NCBI RefSeq assembly: GCF_003852545.1
Contig: NZ_QAJR01000001.1
Location: 84,310 to 135,418, forward strand
Direction: 5' to 3'
Source: Acidovorax sp. FJL06
Lineage (GTDB): Bacteria; Pseudomonadota; Gammaproteobacteria; Burkholderiales; Burkholderiaceae_C
Length of the DNA: 51,109 nucleotides
This document shows, piece after piece, positions 26,867-35,037 of this stretch. The notes below the pieces were generated by a model. It searched no databases, was not told where the DNA came from, and saw only the letters and a list, made by a program, of their open reading frames with translations. The stretch's first letter is position 1, and each line of letters opens with the position of its first letter. Made by a program: the position numbers and the translations under genes.

Positions 26867-27823
26867 CTACGCATCAACGGGAGACGCGTCCCGCGCGCCT
26901 TGCGAACCCGCCCCCCATTTCGCCAGCGCTTGCTCCAGGCAATGGACCAGCGCCTGGTGCCAGGCCAACGGCTGCACGATGCGCACATGTGGCAGCCAAT
27001 AACGCACCACGGGCAACAACTGGTTCAGGTGGCTGACATGGGCCGTGACAAGCAACGACCCATCCGCGTCCTGCCTGTGCTGCTGCTTGGGCAGGATGGC
27101 GCGTCGCACGAAGTAATGCGCTACCTCAGAATCAACGCGCAGAAGTACCTCCGTGGTGTCGGGGGCGAACCACATGTCCTCTTTGCGGTTGATGTAGTCA
27201 TGGTGCCGCCGGTCCGGGGTGAAATGACTGGCTTCATCCGGTTGCAGAGACTGAATCAGTGCCACGCTGAAGCTCTTGAGCTGCCGCCCTTCTGCAGCGG
27301 CCAGGTACCACACGCCATTGTTGTGAATCAAACGATAGGGCTGGACATGACGAGGCTTGGCCTTGTAGGTGAATCGGCATTCGTGGTGCTGCTCAATGGC
27401 CCTCTGCAGCAAGGCGAACTGCGGGCCCAGCCCTTGCAGGTCTTCGCTGGGCATGGGCTGAACCCGTACTGCGTGCCCAACAGACTTTTGCGTGTCCAGA
27501 AGCCCCAGGAGATAACCCAGGCTGTTGTCCGGAAACAGATGCTCGGTACCTGCCAACCGGGCGTAGACGCCGAGATGGCTTGCGGGGATCAAGGCGCGGG
27601 CCGCGTGGGCCAGTTGCCAACGGCCTTCGGGAGTGCGCTCAGCAATACCGTACAGGCGTTCGCCCAGGTCGCGTTCAATCGTTCGCACATCCACCTCAAA
27701 GTCCCGCGCCAACCGATGTTTATCAACAATATCTCCCTGATGCAGTTGCGCCAGGATCTGAGCTAGGCGTTGCGCCAGCTTTTCTCCTTTGGCGCTGGTG
27801 CGGCGGGTGACACGGGTGTTCAT
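26867..27823 (-). CDS. WYL-domain transcriptional regulator
   Basis: A 318-residue regulator. An N-terminal helix-turn-helix (residues about 14-60: KHRLARDFEVDVRTIERDLGERLYGI) is followed by a WYL domain (about residues 140-210) with Trp172-Tyr173-Leu174 in NNGVWYLAAAEG, and a C-terminal extension. WYL regulators of this layout (CapW, BrxR) repress phage-defence operons and respond to nucleic-acid ligands. The ATG at 27823 is used; an upstream TTG at 27865 is possible. It is the first gene of the cassette with the multi-nuclease gene and is low in G+C (about 53% in a sampled line). Confidence 0.88.
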   Translation of the reverse strand: MNTRVTRRTSAKGEKLAQRLAQILAQLHQGDIVDKHRLARDFEVDVRTIERDLGERLYGIAERTPEGRWQLAHAARALIPASHLGVYARLAGTEHLFPDNSLGYLLGLLDTQKSVGHAVRVQPMPSEDLQGLGPQFALLQRAIEQHHECRFTYKAKPRHVQPYRLIHNNGVWYLAAAEGRQLKSFSVALIQSLQPDEASHFTPDRRHHDYINRKEDMWFAPDTTEVLLRVDSEVAHYFVRRAILPKQQHRQDADGSLLVTAHVSHLNQLLPVVRYWLPHVRIVQPLAWHQALVHCLEQALAKWGAGSQGARDASPVDA

Positions 27824-27872
27824 GCGAAGTGGGACTTGGGTGGTGACGAAAGGCAATGTAGACAAAAGCTGC

Positions 27873-27885
27873 GACAGGTTGTGTC
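27873..27885. promoter_or_regulatory. Small palindrome upstream of the WYL gene
   Basis: GACA-GGTTG-TGTC lies 50 bases upstream of the WYL start in an AT-richer stretch. It could be part of a self-operator, but it is short and other arrangements are possible. Confidence 0.25.
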
Positions 27886-28031
27886 AGAGCAACTGGCAAC
27901 TTGTTTACGAGGAAACGGGAATTTCCCAACACATTCTGCCGTGGAGCATTGGCACTGCCGGAGCCCATCCAAAACACCTGACATCTCCGCAGCAGGGCCC
28001 CCACGCCCCATGCCGATACCATGCACCCAGC

Positions 28032-29585
28032 ATGAAACCACCCCTGCGCCCCCTCCTTCTGGCCCTGCTGTGCACGGCACCCTTCCTCGCCCCCGCCGCG
28101 CCGCTGGACGTGACGCCCGACACGCTGATCGAGCGCGCCAACCTGCTGCGCGATGCGCGCGAGCGCCCCTGGGACCCTGCCACGGGCCGCCTGGGGAATC
28201 TGCGGCAGGTGCACATCATCGCCAACGACTGCACGGTGCGCGTGGTGTCGGGGGCCGAGAACCGGCTGTTCCTGGGGCGGGGTTCCTTCAGCGTGACAGA
28301 AGACACCCTGGTGGCCGACCGCCAGCGCCGCGCCCTGCCCCCGGTGCGCGACGTGACGATTGCCGCCGGGCCTGCGGCCCCGGCCATCCCCCGCCTGGGT
28401 GCCGACACCGGGGCCGTCTGCTTCACGCTGCAGCTGGCCACGGCGCACGAGATGCTCGTTCGCGGCGACCGGCTGGCGCTGCTGTTCGATCGCGTGGAGC
28501 TGCCCGTGCTGCGCATCTCCCTGAACCCCAGTGCCGACATGCGCCTGTGGTTCTACGGTGTGCGCCTGGGCCTGCTCAGCCTGAGCTCCAATGCCTGGGC
28601 CAAGGCCGGTGGCACAGGCCAGATCGAGTGGCTGAAGCTGCACAGCACACAAAGCAGCAGCGCACTGCTGTTCCACGACATGAACGCACGCCATGTGGGC
28701 GTGAGCGCCCTCACCACCGGGGCGCGGTTTTCGATCCGCATCGGCCAGGACACCGATGCGGGCTACTACCAGCCCGCCCGCGCGCCGGGCGCCATTGCGC
28801 ACCAGTACCCCATCTGGATCGACGGCCCGGTCAACGCGCTGAAGGTGCCTGCGGGCCGGGTGGACGCCCTGCCCCTGACCGGTGCGCTGCGCGACGAAAC
28901 CCGCGCGCTGCAGCAGGACGTGATGGGCCGCGCCGGGCCCATGCCGGTGCTGCCGGCGCCCGACCCCTCGGCCGCGCCGGCCCCCACGGTGCGGGCCGCG
29001 AGCGGTGAGCCCCTCTCGCCCCGCCAGCGGGTGAGCGATGTGCTGCAGCCCGTGCTGCTGCCGGGCATGGCACTGGGCAAGGTGGACCTGTGGAAGGACG
29101 GCGCCGCGCTGGAAGGCCGCGCGCCCAATGACCAGGCCGTGCGCCAGTTTGTGAAGGACCTGCAGCGCTCGGGCGAGGTGCGCAACCCGCAGGTGGCCTG
29201 GATCCGCGCCGAAGGCGAGCGCGTGGCCTTCCGCGTGCTGGTCACGTTCCTGTGCGCGGCGCCGGGTGAACCCAGCCGGTGCCTGCCCGCCACGGGCAGC
29301 AGCTACACCCGCGAGCAGGTGGAGGATGCCCTGCGGCCGGTGCTGGGCAGCGCCGTCACGCTCACGCGGCTGGATCTGGTGGACGGCGCCCTGGTCACGC
29401 TGGAAGGACGCGGCAGCGAGGCCGATGTCCGCGCGGCCATGGAGCGTGTTCGCAACGAGCTGCCCTGGCTGGAAGCGTCCAGCTCGGGTATGGGCAACGG
29501 CAGCTTCTCTGCCCGGCTGCGCATGGTGTGCACCACCCCGCCGCGCGCAGCGGGCATCTGCGCCGCACCGGGGCCGCAGCGCTGA
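28032..29585 (+). CDS. Secreted protein with two tandem PilN-like domains
   Basis: A 517-residue exported protein. A signal peptide (residues 1-23, LLLALLCTAPFLAPAAP) is followed by a beta-rich part of about 250 residues that resembles a DUF2807-like fold (uncertain). Two copies of a ~75-residue alpha/beta unit follow, starting at about residue 333 (VSDVLQPVLLPGMALGKVDL) and 429 (VEDALRPVLGSAVTLTRLDL); both continue with LEGR and end in a strand with Cys (RVLVTFLC, ARLRMVC). The unit is like the PilN/GspL ferredoxin-like domain of secretion systems. No pilus genes are near. The function is unknown. Confidence 0.75.
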   Translation: MKPPLRPLLLALLCTAPFLAPAAPLDVTPDTLIERANLLRDARERPWDPATGRLGNLRQVHIIANDCTVRVVSGAENRLFLGRGSFSVTEDTLVADRQRRALPPVRDVTIAAGPAAPAIPRLGADTGAVCFTLQLATAHEMLVRGDRLALLFDRVELPVLRISLNPSADMRLWFYGVRLGLLSLSSNAWAKAGGTGQIEWLKLHSTQSSSALLFHDMNARHVGVSALTTGARFSIRIGQDTDAGYYQPARAPGAIAHQYPIWIDGPVNALKVPAGRVDALPLTGALRDETRALQQDVMGRAGPMPVLPAPDPSAAPAPTVRAASGEPLSPRQRVSDVLQPVLLPGMALGKVDLWKDGAALEGRAPNDQAVRQFVKDLQRSGEVRNPQVAWIRAEGERVAFRVLVTFLCAAPGEPSRCLPATGSSYTREQVEDALRPVLGSAVTLTRLDLVDGALVTLEGRGSEADVRAAMERVRNELPWLEASSSGMGNGSFSARLRMVCTTPPRAAGICAAPGPQR

Positions 29586-29612
29586 TCCGCAGGGACACAG
29601 GACATAAAACCC

Positions 29613-29657
29613 CTTGTAGCGCTTGATGGTCAAGCGCTACAAGCTATCAAAACAAGA
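29613..29657 (+). repeat. Short palindromic repeat family B, copy 3
   Basis: A perfect 14-bp stem CTTGTAGCGCTTGA / TCAAGCGCTACAAG with loop TGG, followed by CTATCAAAACAAGAGC. It starts 28 bases after the stop of the upstream gene and may also end transcription between the convergent genes. Confidence 0.7.
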
Positions 29658-29685
29658 GCAAATCTATGCCCTGAAGCTGGGTGCC

Positions 29686-30678
29686 TCAGCGGTTCAGCGG
29701 CCCGCACAGGCCCGCACCAGGCGCACGCGCCCACTGCTCGGTCCACGCCCACAGCTGCTGCACGCCGTCCTGGCCCTCCCCACCGGATGTGCGGCGCTGC
29801 AGGCCGTGGTCGGCGCCCTCCATGCGCCGCGCGCAGTAGGGCGCGGTGCGCGAGGCGGCCAGCTCCGCAAAACGCGCATAGGCCACGGCGGGCACCAGCG
29901 CGTCATCACCGCCCCACACCTGCAGCAGCGGCCAGGGGCTGCGCAGCAGCGGCAAGGTCAACGGCCAGTGCTGCAGGTCGCGCCAGTAGCCCAGGCTGCG
30001 CCCCTGCACCACCACGCTGTCGGGCGGAGCGCCCGCCACGGTCTGCGCCAGCGCGGTCCAGTCGCCCTCCACGCCCAGGCGGCGGGCCTGCAGGGCCCCG
30101 GCCTCCTGCGGGTCCAGCCCACTGGAGCCGATGAGCACCAGGCCGGCGAGCTGCGGCACCTCGGGCGCCAGCGCGGGCAGCAGTTCTGCCCCTTCGGAGA
30201 TGCCCACCAGCAGCTGCGGCACCGCGGGCTGCCCCTGGCGCAACCGGGCATCGGCGCGCAGGGCCGCGCGGGCGTGCGCGAGCCAGGTGGAGTGCCGGTC
30301 GCGCACCACAAAGCGGTGCGGGCAATCGGCGGGGGCAGTGCGGTCGCCAGGGCTTACCCCGGGCTTGTGCAGCACCAGCACCTGGGCGTGCAGTAGCCCG
30401 GCAAAGTAGCGGTCGGCCAACGCCCCCAGGCCCGCACAGCCCGAGCCAGGGACCACGATCACCCGGTAGCGCAGGGGCGGCACCCGCTCGCTGCGCTGCA
30501 GGGCCTCCAGGGCCACGCCGCCTTCGCCGGGCAACACCAGGGACTGGAAGGTGCGGGTGGGCGCTGCGGTGCTGGCCGCTGCAGATGGCGGGGTGGAAGG
30601 CGCGGCCGCACAGCCCCCCAGCCCAGCGCCCACCGCAGCGGCGAGCATCACCCGCCCCGCCCACCACCGCGCGCCCAT
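29686..30678 (-). CDS. Lipoprotein alpha/beta hydrolase
   Basis: A 330-residue predicted lipoprotein hydrolase. Starting at 30678 gives a clean lipoprotein signal (MLAAAVGAGLGGC, lipobox LGGC); an ATG at 30753 would extend it by 25 residues. The hydrolase fold shows YRVIVVPGSGCAGLGALADRYF, the nucleophile elbow GISEG (Ser in G-I-S-E-G), an acid in WGGDDALVP and a His in GADHGLQ. It follows the CsgG-like gene in the same direction, so it may belong to the LpoB cluster. The substrate is unknown. Confidence 0.75.
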   Translation of the reverse strand: MGARWWAGRVMLAAAVGAGLGGCAAAPSTPPSAAASTAAPTRTFQSLVLPGEGGVALEALQRSERVPPLRYRVIVVPGSGCAGLGALADRYFAGLLHAQVLVLHKPGVSPGDRTAPADCPHRFVVRDRHSTWLAHARAALRADARLRQGQPAVPQLLVGISEGAELLPALAPEVPQLAGLVLIGSSGLDPQEAGALQARRLGVEGDWTALAQTVAGAPPDSVVVQGRSLGYWRDLQHWPLTLPLLRSPWPLLQVWGGDDALVPAVAYARFAELAASRTAPYCARRMEGADHGLQRRTSGGEGQDGVQQLWAWTEQWARAPGAGLCGPLNR

Positions 30679-30762
30679 GAAAAAGGCCAGCACGTGGCTG
30701 GCCTGAGGCGATGGGCTCGCAGCGACAGAACAATGCGCCACGGCGTAGAACATCGGCAGGGT

Positions 30763-31725
30763 TTACTTGAGGATCAGCACCTGCTCGGGCTGCTGGGGCT
30801 GCGGCACGGGCATGGGTTGGCCGCCTTGCTGGTACACCGGTGGCGGGCGCACGCCGCGCGCCAGGTTGGCATCGGTGTAGCCCAGTTGCCCGGCGAGCTG
30901 CTGGTACACGTCCTGCGCGAGCGACAGCGAGGTCTCGCGCATCACCTTGGCGCGGTTGGGCGGGGCGATGTCGCCACGGACCGACAGGATCTTGGTGTCG
31001 TTGCCTTCGCCCTGGGCGGAGAACGCGGCCTTGATCTCGTAGGTCTTGGTGTTGATGAGCGAGAAGTCGGCCAGCAGTTGCAGGCCGTACTGGCGCGTGG
31101 CGCTGGTGGTGCCTTGCAGGGGCGAGAGCGCGTCGGTGAAGTCGATGCTCGACACCACGCCGAACAGCACATAGTCCGCGCCATTGAACTCGCCCTTCTT
31201 GATGCGGCTGATCACATCGGCCACCTGGGGCTGCGCCTGGGGCGTGGCCATCTTGCCGCCCTGCACCTGGTTCAAGACCTGCTCGGCCTTGCTGGGCTGG
31301 GGCTTGCCGGCGTCAAAGCCCTTGCCCTGGATCAGGCGGAAGTAGGTGCCCTGCAGGATCGCGCCCTTGATGTCGTTGGTGTAGCCCCCCAGCTCGCGCT
31401 GCTCGATGTAGCTGTAGCGGCCGGCCACATAGGTGCCGCTGGCCTGCTCGGACGCCTGCATGGACTGCTGGCCCGAATACGAGCCCGAGCCGCCGTACAT
31501 GCCGTGGCTGTGGCCGCCGCCCTGGCTGCTTTGCGCGCTCATCTGGCTGCTGCGCTGGTAGGTGCCGGCCAGGAAGTACTCGGACACGCGCTGGGCATAG
31601 GCCAGGTCGGTCACGGCGATCTTGGGGGCAGCGCCCGGCTGCTGCGCCTGGGCGGCGGTGCCCCAGGCCAGCGTGGTGGCCGCGATCACGGCCAGGGCCG
31701 TGTGGAGAGTGGTTCTGCGTTGCAT
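30763..31725 (-). CDS. CsgG/LpoB-like secreted protein
   Basis: A 320-residue exported protein with a signal peptide (residues 1-28, cleavage after AAQA). The mature start KIAVTDLAYAQRVSEYF resembles the opening strand of CsgG/LpoB-type domains. A Ser/Gly/Gln-rich insert lies at about residues 60-95, followed by a folded part (NGADYVLFGVVSSIDF, LLADFSLINTKTYEIKAAFSAQGEG) and a Pro/Gln-rich tail. There is no lipobox Cys. It is co-oriented with lpoB and ycfL and separated from lpoB by a repeat. It probably acts with LpoB at the outer membrane, by context. Confidence 0.65.
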   Translation of the reverse strand: MQRRTTLHTALAVIAATTLAWGTAAQAQQPGAAPKIAVTDLAYAQRVSEYFLAGTYQRSSQMSAQSSQGGGHSHGMYGGSGSYSGQQSMQASEQASGTYVAGRYSYIEQRELGGYTNDIKGAILQGTYFRLIQGKGFDAGKPQPSKAEQVLNQVQGGKMATPQAQPQVADVISRIKKGEFNGADYVLFGVVSSIDFTDALSPLQGTTSATRQYGLQLLADFSLINTKTYEIKAAFSAQGEGNDTKILSVRGDIAPPNRAKVMRETSLSLAQDVYQQLAGQLGYTDANLARGVRPPPVYQQGGQPMPVPQPQQPEQVLILK

Positions 31726-31794
31726 GGTGTGCTCCTTGTGAGCTAACGGAAAGTCTGTGTTCTTCAAACGATGCGGGTCATTGCTCACATCGCC

Positions 31795-31922
31795 GGGCTA
31801 CTGGCGCGCCTCAGGCAAGGGACGCCGAGCAAGGGCCGCCCCGCAGCGAGGGCGTCGTCCCCCTTCCCGGCGAAGCCGAGAGAAGGGGGAAGGCGCGCAG
31901 CGCCTCAGGGGGATGTCCTGCT
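31795..31922 (-). repeat. Dispersed repeat family A, copy 3
   Basis: On the minus strand it starts at the lpoB stop codon (GACATCCCCCTGAGGCGC), carries the arms CTTCCCCCTTCTCTC and GGGAAGGGGGACGACGCC, and ends near GAGGCGCGCCAGTAG. It fills the gap between lpoB and the CsgG-like gene inside what should be one operon. Confidence 0.7.
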
Positions 31923-32537
31923 TCAGCGCTTGCTGGTCTTGCGGATTTCCTTTTCGTCCTGCCACTCGATCGTGCCTTCCTGCACGTCAAACAGCTTGAG
32001 CGTGAACTTGTAGTACACGTCCTTGGTCGCGTTGTTCTGCTTGACGATGCTGGTCAGCTCGCCTTCCATGCTGTACTTGGCCGCCGTCATCTGGCCGACC
32101 TTGGCGGTGGTGCCCTGCTTGTACAGGCCGCTCTGGTTCTGGCGCTGCAGCTCGTCCACGCCGGCCTGCATCTCGTTGATGGAGCGCACAAAGCGCACCT
32201 TGCCCGACTTGACCAGCGCGGTCTGGATGGAGTTCATCACGTTGGTGGTGTCGATGTACTCGCTGGTCTTGTTCTTGACGGTGGAGATCGTCACCGTGGG
32301 GCGGCCCTGGAAGATACCGGTTTCGAGCAGGCCGCCGGTCATCTTCTCGGCGATCATCTGCAGGTCGGTGGAGCCGAACTCGTTGGTCACCAGCTCGACG
32401 GCCTTGGCGTCGCCGTAGTTGACCTGGCGGTCAAAACGCACGGTGGGCGAAGACAGGTTCTGGCAGGCCGAGAGGGCCAGGGTACCGGCCGCAAGGGCCA
32501 GGATGAGCGCGCTGCGCTGGATGCGGTTCTTGGTCAT
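31923..32537 (-). CDS. lpoB: Penicillin-binding protein activator LpoB
   Basis: A 204-residue outer-membrane lipoprotein (signal residues 1-24, lipobox LSAC). The LpoB domain is clear: YGDAKAVELVTNEFGSTDLQMIAEKMTGGLL, then RPTVTISTVKNKTSEYIDTTNVMNSIQTALVKSGKVRFV and the C-terminal YYKFTLKLFDVQEGTIEWQDEKEIRK. In E. coli LpoB crosses the periplasm and activates the peptidoglycan synthase PBP1b. Here the linker between lipid anchor and domain is short. It belongs to a cluster with ycfL and a COG3014-type gene, an arrangement known from other proteobacteria. Confidence 0.92.
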   Translation of the reverse strand: MTKNRIQRSALILALAAGTLALSACQNLSSPTVRFDRQVNYGDAKAVELVTNEFGSTDLQMIAEKMTGGLLETGIFQGRPTVTISTVKNKTSEYIDTTNVMNSIQTALVKSGKVRFVRSINEMQAGVDELQRQNQSGLYKQGTTAKVGQMTAAKYSMEGELTSIVKQNNATKDVYYKFTLKLFDVQEGTIEWQDEKEIRKTSKR

Positions 32538-32589
32538 GGTGTTGATTTCCTTAGTGATACATAGCGCTTTGCGCTAACTGCAACGCCCG

Positions 32590-32713
32590 AAACTGGCGCG
32601 CCTCAAGCGCGGGCAGCCGCGCAAGGGCCGCCCCGCCGCGCTGGCTGCGTCCCCCTCCCACGCGCAGCGTGAGAGAGGGGGAAGGCGCGCAGCGACTCAG
32701 GGGGAGCTTCATC
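32590..32713 (-). repeat. Dispersed repeat family A, copy 4
   Basis: On the minus strand it begins right behind the ycfL stop with CTCCCCCTGAGTCGC, continues with CTTCCCCCTCTCTCACGC and GGGAGGGGGACGCAGCC, and ends near GAGGCGCGCCAG. It is the second copy within the lpoB cluster, between ycfL and lpoB. Confidence 0.7.
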
Positions 32714-33121
32714 TCAGCGCGGCTCCACATTCATTTCCAGGCGCAGGTCCACGGCGGCGCTGGTGGGCGCCACGCTTTTCACGGTCTGCTGGCCCAGGCC
32801 GAGCACGCTCATCTGCTTCCAGGATTCGCCATCGCCCACCTGGTTGCCCACGTTGTCCAGCCACTTGAAGCGGTAGAACACGGTGCGGTCGGTACGGCCC
32901 ATGTTGGCCATGTCGGCCTGCACGACGAGGATGTCGTTCTTGCGCACGATGCGCATCTCGCGCACGGCGATGCTGTTGGCCTCGCCACGCAGTGCCACCT
33001 TGGCGGCCACGGCCAGCGGCGTGGCCGGGTCGTGCAGTTGGGCGCTGGCGCTGCCCGCCAGGGTCATCAGGGCCGCGCACAGCACTGCGGGGATCGCGGC
33101 GGGGACAAAACGGGTTCTCAT
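32714..33121 (-). CDS. ycfL: YcfL-family periplasmic protein (DUF1425)
   Basis: A 135-residue exported protein. The signal peptide covers residues 1-27 (PAVLCAALMTLAGSASA). The mature domain has the DUF1425 pattern: a strand with LVVQADMANMGRTDRTVFYRFKWLDNVGNQV, then WKQMSVLGLGQQTVKSVAPTSAAVDLRLEM. In E. coli YcfL is a lipoprotein encoded beside lpoB; here no lipobox Cys is seen. Its role is unknown, but its conserved link with lpoB points to cell-wall synthesis. Confidence 0.85.
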   Translation of the reverse strand: MRTRFVPAAIPAVLCAALMTLAGSASAQLHDPATPLAVAAKVALRGEANSIAVREMRIVRKNDILVVQADMANMGRTDRTVFYRFKWLDNVGNQVGDGESWKQMSVLGLGQQTVKSVAPTSAAVDLRLEMNVEPR

Positions 33122-33156
33122 GCCAGAGGCTCCTTGAATGGGGTCGGAAACAGGGG

Positions 33157-34701
33157 TCAGTTCTTGGCGGCCGCTGCGGGCTGGGCTGCCGTGGGCTTCA
33201 CCGTGGACGAGGGCACAGTGCGCGCACGGTTGTTGGTGGTGGTGCGCACCGGGGCCGCCGGGGCCGCCGGGGCCGCAGCCGCCGCCGGGGCCGGTTGCGC
33301 GGCAGCCACCGCAGGCAGCTGGCCCAGCATGGCCACGTCGCCGGTCAGCACGCTGTTGTCATACATGCGCAGGGGCACCAGCGCGTACTGGCCGTCGATC
33401 TTGATGGGCTGGGGCAGCTGGCGGCCGTTCACGCTCACCAGGTGTTCGCCAGGGGGCAGGTAGCCACGGGCCACATACACGCGGCCGGGCAGCATGCGCC
33501 ACATGCGGTCGTCGGCCTGCTCGGTGGCCACCGAGGCGGCCGCGCCGATGAGGCCGCCGATCAGGCCGCCGCGCTTTTGCAGCTCGTTCTGCAGCACGCC
33601 CTTGGCCACGGCGCGGGTGAAGCCGCGCAGCACCATGCCAGGCATTTCGTCCTTGAGCGCACGGCGCGCCATCACGTTCACGTCCACCACCTTCTCCAGC
33701 TTGAGGTCAGTGCCGGCGGCAGAAACGGTGGTCAGCAGCGCGTCCTTGGACGGCTCGATCACGGGGTAGGAAATGCTGGCGGTGACCAAACCACGGCCCG
33801 TGGGCACGGGGATGGTGAAGGCCTTGGGCTTGCGCGCGGGGGCGTCACCGGCTTCGACGATGAAGAGCACGTCGGTCATGCGCTGGCGGCGCTTCCAGGT
33901 GAAGCCGGTGCGGGTATCCAGGCCACGCAGGCCTTCTTCGAGCACAGCGGTTTCGGGCTTGAGTTCGATGGCCTTGCGGTAGCCGGGCGCGGCCAGGCCG
34001 GGCTCGTTGAGCATTTCGTACAGGAAGCCGGCCAGGTAGTGGGACAGGGCGTTCTGGTAGCCGTTCTTGAGGGCCAGCACTTCAGGGTCGTTGAGGGTCT
34101 CGACGGGGTAGCCGTTGAGCTCCTTGCCACCCGATGTGGCGCCCTTGGACTTGGCTTCCTCCTCGGCGGCCAGGGTTTCCTTGGCGCGGAATTCGGCAAT
34201 GATGGCTTCGCGTTCGTGCGTGCGCTTGATGTCCACGCGGGCATTTTCAAAGTCGCCCACGGCCATGCGGTTGAGCGCCAGGCGCGTGGTCACCCACACC
34301 TTTTCATAGTCCTGGCCTTCGTAGACCTTCAGGCGCTCGCTGATCAACGCGGCGCCCACGGTGCCCATGAGCTTGCTGGGGTTGGTCTTGGCGGTTTCTT
34401 CCCATTCCTTGACCTTGTTGTCGGCCAGCAGGAAGGCGTTGGTGCTGTCGGGGTAGCGGCGATCCATGCGCAGCAGCTCGCCACGTTCCATGTTGTAGAG
34501 CAGCGCGGTTTTCTCGTCTTCGGTCTTGGCCGTGCTTTCCAGCTGGGTGATGGCAGCGGGAATGCCGCCGCTGCGGCCGGCCGTCTGCATGTCGGTGGCC
34601 AGCTTGTCATGGCTCTGCATGGTGGCGCAGCCGGTCAGGGCGGCGCTCAGCGTCAGCACCCACAGCAGGCGGGGGCGAAAACGGGACAGGGGAGTGGTCA
34701 T
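33157..34701 (-). CDS. COG3014-type outer-membrane lipoprotein with TPR-like helices
   Basis: A 514-residue lipoprotein (signal residues 1-25, lipobox LTGC). Helical TPR-like repeats fill residues about 40-260 (ALLYNMERGELLRMDRRYPDS, ALNRMAVGDFENARVDIKRTH, SHYLAGFLYEMLNEPGLAAPGYRKAIEL). A second domain follows from about 290, with SISYPVIEPSKDALLTTVS and ARRALKDEMPGMVLRGFTRAVAKGVLQ. The tail (last 60 residues) is Ala/Pro-rich. Proteins of this type often accompany lpoB and ycfL. It is the first gene of the cluster. Confidence 0.82.
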   Translation of the reverse strand: MTTPLSRFRPRLLWVLTLSAALTGCATMQSHDKLATDMQTAGRSGGIPAAITQLESTAKTEDEKTALLYNMERGELLRMDRRYPDSTNAFLLADNKVKEWEETAKTNPSKLMGTVGAALISERLKVYEGQDYEKVWVTTRLALNRMAVGDFENARVDIKRTHEREAIIAEFRAKETLAAEEEAKSKGATSGGKELNGYPVETLNDPEVLALKNGYQNALSHYLAGFLYEMLNEPGLAAPGYRKAIELKPETAVLEEGLRGLDTRTGFTWKRRQRMTDVLFIVEAGDAPARKPKAFTIPVPTGRGLVTASISYPVIEPSKDALLTTVSAAGTDLKLEKVVDVNVMARRALKDEMPGMVLRGFTRAVAKGVLQNELQKRGGLIGGLIGAAASVATEQADDRMWRMLPGRVYVARGYLPPGEHLVSVNGRQLPQPIKIDGQYALVPLRMYDNSVLTGDVAMLGQLPAVAAAQPAPAAAAAPAAPAAPVRTTTNNRARTVPSSTVKPTAAQPAAAAKN

Positions 34702-35037
34702 GGATGCTCCTTGCAGATCGGTCGGTTGCTCACCAGAAACACCCCCGCGCTCCCCCCGCGCAGCATGGCATCGCGCTGCAGCGACTTTTCTGAAAAGTGG
34801 CGCTGCAGACGCGGCATGCGTGGTGGAAATCCCGGACAAGGCAGGCGCTGACAGCCCGTGTGCCCCCTCCCGGTGCATGAACGTGCTGCGTACGGCCCCC
34901 TCTGGCTGTGAGTTTCTTGGTTCTTGTGTATGGGGTTGTAGCCAGGGGCGGAATGTAGCAAAAGCTTGTATCTTTTCTGTAACCGTGTGGGGCCTGTGAC
35001 ACAGGCGGACACACAAAGCAGGGCACGGCGCATGTCA
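34702..35037. other. Intergenic region upstream of the LpoB cluster
   Basis: 336 bases without a supported gene. It contains the leader of the COG3014-type gene, a hairpin at 34778-34806, and an AT-rich stretch at about 34920-34985, which is the likely promoter zone on the minus strand. Confidence 0.45.
34778..34806. promoter_or_regulatory. Hairpin in the leader of the LpoB cluster
   Basis: GCAGCG + ACTTTTC pairs with GAAAAGT + CGCTGC, interrupted only by two bulged G and closed by a 1-base centre. It is 77 bases upstream of the first gene. It could be an operator or an RNA leader structure. Confidence 0.35.

Noticed and set aside
26639-27766. A 375-codon plus-strand frame opposite the WYL gene
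   Set aside because: It is antisense to a protein with a clear WYL domain and shows no family features.
23812-28031. Phage or integrative element boundaries around the nuclease cassette
   Set aside because: No integrase, tRNA gene, direct repeats or transposase is seen at either edge; only composition points to transfer.
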